The notes under the pieces were generated by a model, which saw only the letters and a list, made by a program, of their open reading frames with translations, searched no databases and was not told the origin of the DNA. 63,592 bases of DNA from Bacillota bacterium (GTDB taxonomy: Bacteria; Bacillota; Sulfobacillia; JAIMAT01). This document shows positions 19,729-27,979 of the stretch, one piece after another (the stretch's first letter is position 1; each line of letters begins with the position of its first letter). The stretch is taken from assembly GCA_029960955.1 (NCBI GenBank), contig JASBVS010000003.1, positions 70,194-133,785 of the forward strand, written 5' to 3'. A program made the translations under genes and the position numbers.

Positions 19729-21297
19729 CTACCCCTCGGGGAGCGGGTAGCGGGGTGGCGGCGGCGGCGGCACCCCCAGCCGCGCGGCCAGCCGCTCCAC
19801 CGCCAGCCAGGGGCCGTCGTCCATCCCGAAGGTGCCGAGAAGCAGCAGCAGCCCGCCGGGCTGGAGACGGTCGACCGCCTCGGCGATCGCTTCCTCCAGC
19901 GAGGCGTGGACGGAGAGGGGGAGCTCCCCCTCCTCGGCCGCCCGGCGGAGCGCCTCGACCTCCTCCTCCCGCGGCCGGTGGTCGACCGGGTAGCGCCCCA
20001 GGCGGTCCAGGCTGAGCGAGACGACCAGCGGGGCGAAGCGGAGGCGCCGGTTCCAGCGCGCCAGCACCCGCCCCATGCCCGCGTTCACCTCGGGCCCGCG
20101 GCGGCCGCGGACCGCGTGGACCACCACCAGCTGCGGCGGCGACATGGCGCCCACCGCCCGCAGCACCGTCTCGCAGGAAGCCTCGTTCATGGCCACGTCG
20201 TTGACCACCGTGAACGGTCCGACCCGGACGCTCTCCAGCCTCCTCGGCGGCGGCGCGAAGGAGGCGAGCGCCTCCGGCAGGCGGTCCGGGCGGAGGCCCA
20301 GCCAGAGCGCCGCCGCGGAGGCGGCCAGCACGTTGGCCACGTTGTGCCGCCCCACCAGTCGGAGCCGGACGGGGATCCGCTCGCCGGCGGCGAGGCCGGC
20401 GCGGCGGGCGAGCTCGGGATCGCCGACGCGCATCCGGAAGTCGCTCCCCGAGGTGCCCGTTCGCACTTCCTCCGCCCCCACCCCCGCGCCGGCGCCGAAG
20501 CCGAAGTCGACCACGTGGGCGCGCGCCGCCCGGGCGAAGCTCCGCACCACCGGGTCCTCGGCGTTGAGGACGGCCACCGCCGGCGGCTCCAGGGCGGCGA
20601 TGAAGGCGCGCTTGGCGGCCGCGTACGCCTCCAGGCTGCCGTGGAAGTCGAGGTGGTCGGGGGAGAGGTTGGTGGCCACCCCGGCCGCGAAGCGGAGGCC
20701 GGCGATGCGCCCCTGCACCACGCCGTGCGAGGAGACCTCCAGGACGGCCTCCTCGCAGCCGGCGTCGGCCGCCTGGCGGAGCCAGCGCTGCAGCTCGTGC
20801 GCCGGCGGCGTGGTCCAGAGCGGCCGGAAGGGGCCCGAGGGAGCCCAGGCGACGGTCGTCGTCCAGACCGCCACGCGCCGGCCGGCCGCGCGCAGAAGGT
20901 GGGCGAGCAGCAGCGCGGTCGTCGTCTTGCCGTTGGTCCCCGTCACCCCCGCCAGCCGCAGCCGCTCGCCGGGCCGGCCGTAGAGGCGGGCCGCCAGCTC
21001 GGGCAGGATCCCCGCCGCGTCGGGGTGGCGCAGGACGGGGAAGCCCTCCGGCGCGGGCGCCTCCGGCGGCAGGACCGCGGCCCGCGCGCCGCGGCTGCGC
21101 GCTTCCTCCAGGTAGGCGGCCCCGTGGACGCGGCTGCCCGGCAGCGCCACGAAGAGGTCGCCCGGCCGGATCCGGCGGGAGTCGACGCCGATCCCCTCCA
21201 CGCGCACGCTCCCCGCGCAGCCCTCGAGCCGGCCGCCCAGGCCGGCCGCCAGCTCGGCCAGCGCCCGGCCGCGCTCCTCCCCGCCTACGGCAGGCAT
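19729..21297 (-). CDS. Divergent MurE-like Mur ligase family protein
   Basis: 522 residues with the Mur ligase layout: N-terminal UDP-binding domain (DSRRIRPGDLFVALPG), central ATPase domain (VTGTNGKTTT P-loop, EVSSHGVVQGR, TNLSPDHLDFHGSLEAY) and a C-terminal domain. These blocks resemble MurE, which adds the third amino acid of peptidoglycan. The C-terminal domain does not: where MurE has DYAHTPD this protein has NDVAMNEAS, the amino-acid-binding DNPR block is missing, and GKGHE is replaced by LGTFGMD. It may therefore ligate something other than diaminopimelate or lysine. ATG 21297 overlaps the GNAT gene by 13 nt. A duplicate outside the division cluster, with changed specificity, is inferred. 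Confidence 0.75.
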   Translation of the reverse strand: MPAVGGEERGRALAELAAGLGGRLEGCAGSVRVEGIGVDSRRIRPGDLFVALPGSRVHGAAYLEEARSRGARAAVLPPEAPAPEGFPVLRHPDAAGILPELAARLYGRPGERLRLAGVTGTNGKTTTALLLAHLLRAAGRRVAVWTTTVAWAPSGPFRPLWTTPPAHELQRWLRQAADAGCEEAVLEVSSHGVVQGRIAGLRFAAGVATNLSPDHLDFHGSLEAYAAAKRAFIAALEPPAVAVLNAEDPVVRSFARAARAHVVDFGFGAGAGVGAEEVRTGTSGSDFRMRVGDPELARRAGLAAGERIPVRLRLVGRHNVANVLAASAAALWLGLRPDRLPEALASFAPPPRRLESVRVGPFTVVNDVAMNEASCETVLRAVGAMSPPQLVVVHAVRGRRGPEVNAGMGRVLARWNRRLRFAPLVVSLSLDRLGRYPVDHRPREEEVEALRRAAEEGELPLSVHASLEEAIAEAVDRLQPGGLLLLLGTFGMDDGPWLAVERLAARLGVPPPPPPRYPLPEG

Positions 21298-21746
21298 CGC
21301 CAGACCACGACGGCCTCTTCGCCGTTCCCGAAGAACCGCGGGCAGAGGCCGACCTCGACCCAGCCCAGCTCCCGCAGGATGGCCAGCTGCCGCCGGTTGG
21401 AGCGGCGCACCTCGCCCAGGAACCAGCGCGCCCCCCGCGAACGGGCGACCGGTTCCGCCTCGCGCAGGATCCGGTGCCCGAGCCCCCGGCCCTGGTAGTC
21501 CGGGTGGGTGGCGTTGGCGATGACGTGGGCGGTCGGCCCCTCGACCTGGAACCCGAAGTAGGCGGCCAGCCGCCCTCCGTCGCGGACGGCCAGGTAGACC
21601 GTCTGCGGGCTGAGCCAGAGGCGGGCCAGCGAGGGCAGGTCGAGCGGCTCGGGGAAGAGCCGCTCCTCGATGGCCGCCACCTCGGCCAACTCCTCGAACC
21701 TCAGGAAGCCAAGCGGCCAGGAGGCCGCCTCTTCAGCCCCTTCCAC
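21285..21746 (-). CDS. GNAT family N-acetyltransferase
   Basis: A 153-residue single-domain GNAT. The acetyl-CoA pyrophosphate loop reads HPDYQGRGLGHRIL, followed by RSNRRQLAILRELGW, the helix-strand typical of RimI-like members. Substrate unknown. I chose GTG 21746, with GGGAGGTG 6 nt before it; the frame is open further upstream but the extra 70 residues are Arg/Pro-rich leader translated out of context. Its stop overlaps the start of the MurE-like ligase, suggesting coupled expression and perhaps a shared small-molecule or peptide substrate. Confidence 0.8.
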   Translation of the reverse strand: MEGAEEAASWPLGFLRFEELAEVAAIEERLFPEPLDLPSLARLWLSPQTVYLAVRDGGRLAAYFGFQVEGPTAHVIANATHPDYQGRGLGHRILREAEPVARSRGARWFLGEVRRSNRRQLAILRELGWVEVGLCPRFFGNGEEAVVVWRCLP

Positions 21747-21939
21747 CCTGCGCACCTCCCGTTCTCTGCGCAGGCAGCCTATGTGCCTCGGGCCGGCGCC
21801 GCATCCTGTCCGGACGCGCGGGAGGGCGGGCCGGAGGCCGGAAGGGCCGCCGGGCGCTGCGCGGGCGGCGCGAACCGTCGTCCGCCGGCCGGCATATGGC
21901 TGCGGACGGACCACGGACCGCAGGAAGGGGGCGGGCACG

Positions 21940-23568
21940 ATGGAGGTGCCGCTCACCCCGCTGGCGCTCTGCCAGCGGGGCTTCGACCTCTACCCCGGCC
22001 GGGCGGCGGTGCTGGACGACGGCCTCCGCCTCACGTACGACGAGCTGCGCCGCAGGATCGAGCGGCTGGCGGGGGCGCTCCTCGGCCTCGGCGTGGAGCG
22101 GGGCGACCGCGTGGCGCTCCTCGCCCCGAACGTCGTCGAGGCCTTCGAGTGCTACACGGCCGTCCCCCTGACCGGCGCCGCCCTGGTCCCGCTCAACGTC
22201 CGGCTGGCCCCCGCGGAGCTGGGCTACATCCTCGACCACGCCGGGGCGCGCCTCCTGATCGCCCACGCCCCGCTCCTGCCGGCGCTCGAGCCCGTCCTGC
22301 GCGCGCGCCCGGGCCTGCGCCTCCTCACCGTCGGAGGAAGGGTGGCCGGCCTCCCCTCGCTGGAGGAGGCGGCCGCCGCGGCGGAGCCGCTTCCTTTCGA
22401 CGCGGAGCGGGTGGGCGAGCGCGACCTCCTCTCGATCAACTACACCAGCGGCACCACGGGCCGGCCCAAGGGCGTCCGGCAGACGCACCGGAACAACTTC
22501 CTCAACTCCGTGGACATGATGCTGGCGCTCCGGCTGGCGCCCCAGGACGTCTGCCTGCACGTGGCGCCCATGTTCCACGCCAACGGCTGGGGGCTGATCT
22601 GGGCGACGCTGGGTGCCGGCGCGGCCAACGTGATGCTGGCCAAGGTCGACCCCGGCGAGATCTTCCGCCGCATCGAGCGCTACGGCGTCACCCTCTTCGG
22701 CGCGGCCGCCACCGTGCTGACCCTCTGCCTGGAGCACGCGCGGGCGGCCGGCCTCCGCGAGGTCCCGGGCCGGGGCCGCGTCCGCTGGCTCGTCGGCGGC
22801 ATGGCGCCGCCGGCGGAGGTGATCCGCCGGGTGGAGGAGGAGCTGGGCTGGCGCGTCGTCCACCTCTACGGCCTGACCGAGGTGACCGCCTTCATCACCT
22901 GGCACGAGGAAGCCCCCGGGGAGTCCTCCCTCCCCGCCCCCGAGCGCGCCCGGCGCAAGGGGCGCCAGGGCGTCGCGCTCCCCCTGGCGGGCCGGGTCCG
23001 GGTGGTGCGCGAGGACATGAGCGACGTGGCCAGGGACGGGCGCGAGCTGGGCGAGGTGGTGGCGCGCGGCAACGTGGTGATGGAGGGCTACCACCGCGAC
23101 CCCGAGGGGACGGCCCGCGCGCTGGCCGGCGGCTGGTTCCACACGGGCGACCTGGCCGTCTGGCACCCCGACGGCGAGATCGAGATCCGCGACCGGGCCA
23201 AGGACCTGATCGTCTCCGGCGGCGAGAAGATCGCCTCCCTGGAGGTGGAAGGCGTCCTCTACCGGCACCCGGCCGTCGCCCAGGCGGCGGTGGTGGCCGC
23301 GCCCCACCCCCTCTGGGGCGAGACGCCGGTCGCCTTCGTCGTCCTGCGCGAGGGCGCAGAGGCGAGCCCGGAGGAGCTGCTGGCCTGGTGCCGCGAGCGG
23401 CTCCCCCACTTCAAGGCGCCGACGCGGGTCGAGCTGGTCCGCGAGCTGCCGCGGACGGCGAGCGGCAAGATCCAGAAGAACATGCTCCGCCAGCGGCTGC
23501 GGGAGAGTCCCGGCGCCTCCGCGGCGGAGCCGCCGGCGGGGGCATCGGCCGGAGCCCCGCCCGCATAA
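21940..23568 (+). CDS. AMP-forming acyl-CoA synthetase
   Basis: 542 residues of the ANL adenylate-forming superfamily, activating a carboxylic acid with ATP and coupling it to CoA. Motifs: INYTSGTTGRPKGV (P-loop), YGLTEVTAF (A5), GGWFHTGDLAVWHPDGEIEI (A7), DRAKDLIVSGGEKI (A8) and PRTASGKIQKNMLR with the catalytic Lys (A10). Closest in feel to fatty-acyl/aromatic acid CoA ligases; chain-length specificity is not readable. ATG 21940 follows AGGAAGGGGG. It is divergent from the GNAT gene and not clearly in an operon with VanW (63 bp gap). Confidence 0.9.
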   Translation: MEVPLTPLALCQRGFDLYPGRAAVLDDGLRLTYDELRRRIERLAGALLGLGVERGDRVALLAPNVVEAFECYTAVPLTGAALVPLNVRLAPAELGYILDHAGARLLIAHAPLLPALEPVLRARPGLRLLTVGGRVAGLPSLEEAAAAAEPLPFDAERVGERDLLSINYTSGTTGRPKGVRQTHRNNFLNSVDMMLALRLAPQDVCLHVAPMFHANGWGLIWATLGAGAANVMLAKVDPGEIFRRIERYGVTLFGAAATVLTLCLEHARAAGLREVPGRGRVRWLVGGMAPPAEVIRRVEEELGWRVVHLYGLTEVTAFITWHEEAPGESSLPAPERARRKGRQGVALPLAGRVRVVREDMSDVARDGRELGEVVARGNVVMEGYHRDPEGTARALAGGWFHTGDLAVWHPDGEIEIRDRAKDLIVSGGEKIASLEVEGVLYRHPAVAQAAVVAAPHPLWGETPVAFVVLREGAEASPEELLAWCRERLPHFKAPTRVELVRELPRTASGKIQKNMLRQRLRESPGASAAEPPAGASAGAPPA

Positions 23569-23631
23569 GCATCCCGGTGCGCCGCACGGCGGGCTCCGCA
23601 GGAAGGGGACGGCGCACCGGAGGCGACGGCG

Positions 23632-24684
23632 TTGCCGCGGAACGGTCTCTGGCGCGGGTGGCGGAGATCCCCTCTGCGCGTCGCGGGCATCGTGCGCGTC
23701 GCCGGCGTCGCCGGCCTCCGGCCGCGCAGCCTGCGCCGGCCGGCCCTGGCGGCGGCGGCGCTCCTGGTCGCCGTCGCCGCCGGGCTTCTCCTCCGGGCCG
23801 GCCCGCCCGGCGGGTCCGGCCCGCCCCCGGCGGCGCCCGGCTCCGCCGCGCGCGACAGCGTCGCCGCCCAGCCCGGCAACTGCGATCCGCCGGGCCCGCC
23901 CGACCGCAGCCTGCACGCCTACGTCGGCGAGAAGGAGCTGCCCTGGTCGGCCTCGCCACCGGCCCGCCTGGAGGCTCTCCGCGACGAGCTGCCGGCGCCG
24001 GAGCTGATCGCCGCCTTCCGGACGACGCTCCCCGACCCCTTCTTCGACGAGGTCTACAACGTCGACCTGGGCGCCCGGCTGCTGGCGGGAACGGTGGTCC
24101 CGCCCGGAGCCACCTTCTCCCTGATCGGCACCATCGGGCCCTTCACGCGCCAGCGCGGCTACCGCGACGGGCCCACCTACGCCGGTTCGCGCATCATCCC
24201 CTCGGTGGGCGGAGGCGTCTGCAAGATCGCCTCCAACCTGTACAACGTGGTGCGCGCGGCCGACCTGCCCGTGGTGGAGCGCCATCCGCACAGCATGCTC
24301 GTCCCCTACGTGCCCCCCGGGCAGGACGCGACCGTCGCCTCCAGCTCGGCCCTCGACTTCCGCTTCCGCAACGACCGCACGTCGCCCGTCCTGCTCTGGG
24401 CGGGCATGCGCGGGCGGACGCTCTACATCGCGCTCTACGGCGACTACCGTCCCCCGGTCGTCCGCTGGGAGCACCGGGAGCTCTGGCGCCAGAAACCGTG
24501 GACGGTGCGGGTGCTCAACCGCTCGCTGCCGCCGGGCACGGTGCGGGTGCTCGTGCCGGGCTACGACGGCGTCGCCGTCCGCACCTGGATCGTCGTCCAG
24601 TACGCGGGGAAGCCGCCGGAGCGGCGCGACCTCGGCGTCGACACCTACCAGCCGCTTCCTCGCGTGGTCGAGGTGGGGCCGTGA
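23632..24684 (+). CDS. VanW family protein
   Basis: 350 residues: an N-terminal membrane anchor (ALAAAALLVAVAAGLLL, about residues 37-56), a low-complexity Gly/Pro linker, then the VanW domain (about 140-310). Its hallmark is NVDLGARLLAGTVVPPGATFSLIGTIGP, then SVGGGVCKIASNLYNVVRAADL and ERHPHSM. VanW occurs in glycopeptide-resistance loci but is widespread in Gram-positive bacteria with no proven activity; a cell-wall role is inferred. TTG 23632 has GGAGG 8 nt upstream. The stop overlaps the EamA start (GTGA). Confidence 0.88.
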   Translation: MPRNGLWRGWRRSPLRVAGIVRVAGVAGLRPRSLRRPALAAAALLVAVAAGLLLRAGPPGGSGPPPAAPGSAARDSVAAQPGNCDPPGPPDRSLHAYVGEKELPWSASPPARLEALRDELPAPELIAAFRTTLPDPFFDEVYNVDLGARLLAGTVVPPGATFSLIGTIGPFTRQRGYRDGPTYAGSRIIPSVGGGVCKIASNLYNVVRAADLPVVERHPHSMLVPYVPPGQDATVASSSALDFRFRNDRTSPVLLWAGMRGRTLYIALYGDYRPPVVRWEHRELWRQKPWTVRVLNRSLPPGTVRVLVPGYDGVAVRTWIVVQYAGKPPERRDLGVDTYQPLPRVVEVGP

Positions 24685-25115
24685 AGACCCTGGGCCTGGC
24701 GCTCCTGGGCGCGCTCCTCTGGGGCGTGGCGCCCATCTTCGGCCGTCTCGGCCTGCGCCACGCCGACCCGCTGGAGGGGCTGGTCGCCCGGACCGTGGTC
24801 ACCGTCTTCCTGGTCGGCCTTTGGTCGCTCTGGGGCGGGCGGTACCGGGTGCTGGCCTCGCTGCCGGGAGGCGACTGGCTCTTCCTCGGCCTGGAGGCCT
24901 TCTTCGCCACCTTCGCCGGCGACCTGGCCTACTACGCCGCGCTCAAGTCGGGCGGAGCCGGGCTGACCGCCGTCGGCCTGGCGGTCTCGCCCCTGGTCAC
25001 CGTCCTCCTGGGGAGCTGGTTCCTGGGCGAGAGCAGCTCGCTCCGCCAGCTGGCGGGCACGGTCCTGATCGTGCTCGGCCTCCTCCTGGTGGCCGAGAGC
25101 CAGGTGGGACGCTGA
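24681..25115 (+). CDS. Half-size EamA/DMT family transporter
   Basis: 144 residues with about four to five hydrophobic segments, ending VLIVLGLLLVAES. It corresponds to a single EamA repeat; most EamA transporters are two fused repeats of about 300 residues, so this one would have to work as a dimer, like the small multidrug resistance proteins. Landmarks are GALLWGVAPIFGRLGLRHADP and the GESSSLRQLAGTVLIVLG end block. GTG 24681 overlaps the VanW stop by 4 nt, giving strong translational coupling. Substrate unknown. Confidence 0.8.
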   Translation: MKTLGLALLGALLWGVAPIFGRLGLRHADPLEGLVARTVVTVFLVGLWSLWGGRYRVLASLPGGDWLFLGLEAFFATFAGDLAYYAALKSGGAGLTAVGLAVSPLVTVLLGSWFLGESSSLRQLAGTVLIVLGLLLVAESQVGR

Positions 25116-25131
25116 GCCGCGCACCGCAGCC

Positions 25132-26622
25132 TCAGGCCAGGACGCGGAGCGTCCGCAGCTCCGGGTCGGCCGGGCCCGAGATGCGGAGGCCGGCCGCGCG
25201 GGCGGCGGCCAAGCGGTCCAGGACGTCGCGGGAGATCCGCTCGCCCGGCGAGACGATGGGGATGCCGGGCGGGTAGCTGGTCACCGTCTCCGCCGCCACC
25301 CTCCCCTGCGCCGCCTCCAGCGCCACCGCCCGCGAGCGGGCGAACCAGGCCTCGCGGGGAAGGACCGCCACCTCCGGGGACGGCGCGCCGGGGAGCCGCG
25401 CCGCACGCTCGAGCAGCGCCGCCGTCTCCGGGCGCCGCAGCCGCGGCGCCTCCGCCGCCAGCCGTCCGAGCGCGCGCACCAGGCGGTCCGCCTCGGCCTC
25501 GCTGTTGCCCGCGCCGACGATCAGCACCACGTTGAAGAGGTCGGACATCTCCACCTGGATCCGGAAGCGGCGACGGAGGAGGAGCTCCACCTGCCGGCCG
25601 CTCAGCCCCAGCTCGCGGACGGAGAAGGTGACCTTGGTGGGGTCGAGCCAGGCGGCGGCCGGCCTCCCCAGCGCCCGCCCGTCGAGAAGCCGCAGCCCCG
25701 GGATGCGGGCGAGGGCGGCGCGGATCTCTCCGGCGAGGCGGATGGCTCGGCCGACCAGCTCGGCCCCGTTCTCCTCCATCTGCGCCCGCGCCGCGTCCAG
25801 CGAGGCCATGAGCAGGTAGCTGGCGCTGGTGGACTGCAGGAGCCGGAGCGCGCCCTCGATCCGCTCCGCCGGGAGCCGCCCCGGCCGGATGTGCAGGAAG
25901 GAGGCCTGGGTGAGGCCGCCCAGGAGCTTGTGCGCCCCCTGCGCGCTGGCGTCCGCCCCCAGCCGCAGCGCCGGCGGCGGCAGCGCCGGGTGGAAGCCGA
26001 AATGCGGCCCGTGCGCCTCGTCCACCAGCACCGGCAGCCCGCGGCCGTGCGCCAGGCGGACCGCCGGCACCAGGTCCGGGGCGACGCCGTAGTAGTTCGG
26101 GCTGAGGAGGAGGAGCGCCTCCGCCCCGGGCTCGCGCTCCAGCGCCTCCGCCACCCTCGCCGGTTCCACGCCCAGCGCGATGCCGAAGTCGGGCTCCAGC
26201 TCCGGCTCCAGCCAGACCGGCCAGGCCCCCGAGAGGACGAGGCCGCCCAGCGCCGACTTGTGCATGTTGCGCGGCAGGAGGAGCCGGCCGCCCGGCCGGG
26301 TGGCCGCCAGGATCATCGCCTGCACGCCCACCGAGGTGCCGTTGACCAGGAAGTAGCTCCGCTCCGCGCCGAAGGCGGCCGCCGCCAGCGCCTGCGCGGC
26401 GGCCAGCACGCCCGTCGGCTCCTGCAGATCGTCCATCCCCTCCACGCTGGTGACGTCCGCGCGGAAGGCGCGCTCGCCCAGGAGGCGGCGGATGGCAGGG
26501 CTGGCCCCGCGCCCGCCCTTGTGGCCGGGCATGTGGAAGCGGACGACGCCCTCACGGACGTAGGCGGCCACGGCTTCCACCAGCGGCATGGCCGGCCTGG
26601 CCGGCCGCGACGGCCGGGCCAT
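25132..26622 (-). CDS. Orn/Lys/Arg decarboxylase family protein (SpeA/YaaO-like)
   Basis: 496 residues of the fold-type I PLP decarboxylase family that makes cadaverine, agmatine or putrescine. Seen: FHMPGHKGGRG near the N-terminus, FLVNGTSVGVQAMI, LLLPRNMHKSALGGL, VLVDEAHGPHFGF and the PLP lysine in SAQGAHKLLGGLTQASFLH. The C-terminal domain ends with SYPPGIPIVSPGERI, another hallmark. The short form without the N-terminal wing domain is typical of Bacillota. ATG 26622 follows GGGAGGAGG. It lies 20 bp after the MFS gene on the same strand, so the MFS protein may export its product (inference). It is convergent with EamA. Confidence 0.9.
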   Translation of the reverse strand: MARPSRPARPAMPLVEAVAAYVREGVVRFHMPGHKGGRGASPAIRRLLGERAFRADVTSVEGMDDLQEPTGVLAAAQALAAAAFGAERSYFLVNGTSVGVQAMILAATRPGGRLLLPRNMHKSALGGLVLSGAWPVWLEPELEPDFGIALGVEPARVAEALEREPGAEALLLLSPNYYGVAPDLVPAVRLAHGRGLPVLVDEAHGPHFGFHPALPPPALRLGADASAQGAHKLLGGLTQASFLHIRPGRLPAERIEGALRLLQSTSASYLLMASLDAARAQMEENGAELVGRAIRLAGEIRAALARIPGLRLLDGRALGRPAAAWLDPTKVTFSVRELGLSGRQVELLLRRRFRIQVEMSDLFNVVLIVGAGNSEAEADRLVRALGRLAAEAPRLRRPETAALLERAARLPGAPSPEVAVLPREAWFARSRAVALEAAQGRVAAETVTSYPPGIPIVSPGERISRDVLDRLAAARAAGLRISGPADPELRTLRVLA

Positions 26623-26642
26623 CCTCCTCCCACCCCCGCCGG

Positions 26643-27917
26643 TCAACCTATGCGGCGCTGCCCACCGCCGCCTCCCAGCCGCAGGAAGAGCGCCCCGGAG
26701 AGGAGCGAGGCGCCGGCCATGGCGAGCGGCAGCGCCTCCGGCCCGGCGCTTTCCACGAGCCATCCGCCCATGGCCGGGCCGAGGCCGTAGGCGATGCCGT
26801 CGGCCACGCCGAGCGCCGAGAAGGTCGTGGCACGCAGCCCCGGCGGGGCGAGGCCCGCGGCCACGCTCTGCAGCGCCGGGGAGTGGAAGACCTCGCCCAC
26901 CGTGAAGAGCGCCATCAGCGCCAGCCAGGCTTCCTCGCGGCGCTCGACGCGCCACCAGCCCAGCTCCGCCAGCGCGAAGAGCAGCTCGCCGGCCGCCAGC
27001 CCGAGCCGCGGACGCCGCTCCAGGAGCCGCCCGAGCCAGGGCTGGGCGAGGAGCACCGTCAGCCCGTTGACGGCGATCAGCCGCGCGTAGCTCTCCTCAC
27101 CCGCGGGAAACGTCGCGCGGACGAGCAGCGAGAGGCCCGTGTGCAGCTGCGAGTAGGCGAGGCCGTTGAAGAAGGCGGCGGCGGCGAAGAGGGCGATCTG
27201 CGGGTCGCCGGCGAGGAGCGCCAGCGCCGCGCGCAGCCCCGGCGCCGCCTCGCCACCGCGGCCGGAGCCCGACGCCCCGCCCTCCCGTCCCAGCTCCGGC
27301 GGCACCGCCCGCCAGGCGAAGGCGGCCAGCGCCAGGCCCACGCCCGCGCTCAGCCACCAGGAGAGCGGCGAGCTGGCGGCGCCCAGCCGGACGCCCAGGA
27401 GCGGCCCGAGCGTCGCGCCCACGTTGAGGAGCCAGTAGTTGTAGCCGAAGATCCGCGTGCGCAGCGCCTCCGGTGCCAGGTCGCCGAGGATCGCGCGGTA
27501 GCTGAGCCCCTCCACCATGCCGGCCGCCCCCGCGCCCAGGATGGCCAGCGCGAAGGCCGGCCCGCTTTCCGCGGCCGCCAGCGCCGCCGCGGCCAGCGCC
27601 TCCAGCAGCGCGCCCAGCGCGAGGCCGGCGCGGCGGCCGGCGCGGTCGATCCAGTGGCCGGCCGCGGGCGCCACCAGCAGCCCGGCCAGCGAGCCGAGGC
27701 CGACCACCGCGCCCGCCGTCGAAGCCGGCAGCCGCGCCTTCGCCTGCACGTAGACGGTCAGGAAGGGCGCACCGGTGTAGCGGACCAGCGCGGCGACCCC
27801 GTTGCCGCCCAGCAGCAGCCAGAGCAGCGGCGGCAAGCCCGCCTCCTCGCGGAAGAGGCCGCGCAGGAAGCCGGCCGCGCGCCCGCCCGCGCCCGCTCGC
27901 CGTCGCGTCGAGCCCAC
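26643..27917 (-). CDS. Major facilitator superfamily transporter
   Basis: 424 residues with about 12 membrane segments. The TM2-TM3 loop AGHWIDRAGRRAG is motif A, and symmetric halves are separated by a Gly/Glu-rich cytoplasmic loop (about 195-215). It resembles YttB/YfkF-type drug efflux carriers but no substrate can be assigned. GTG 27917 has GGGAGG 6 nt upstream. It is transcribed with the downstream amino-acid decarboxylase gene and divergent from the glycosyltransferase gene; only 62 bp separate the two starts. Confidence 0.85.
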   Translation of the reverse strand: MGSTRRRAGAGGRAAGFLRGLFREEAGLPPLLWLLLGGNGVAALVRYTGAPFLTVYVQAKARLPASTAGAVVGLGSLAGLLVAPAAGHWIDRAGRRAGLALGALLEALAAAALAAAESGPAFALAILGAGAAGMVEGLSYRAILGDLAPEALRTRIFGYNYWLLNVGATLGPLLGVRLGAASSPLSWWLSAGVGLALAAFAWRAVPPELGREGGASGSGRGGEAAPGLRAALALLAGDPQIALFAAAAFFNGLAYSQLHTGLSLLVRATFPAGEESYARLIAVNGLTVLLAQPWLGRLLERRPRLGLAAGELLFALAELGWWRVERREEAWLALMALFTVGEVFHSPALQSVAAGLAPPGLRATTFSALGVADGIAYGLGPAMGGWLVESAGPEALPLAMAGASLLSGALFLRLGGGGGQRRIG

Positions 27918-27979
27918 CCCCGTCCTCCCACGAGTACGCGCGCCGGGCGATGGGCTATCCTCGCGATGGAGGTGGCGAG

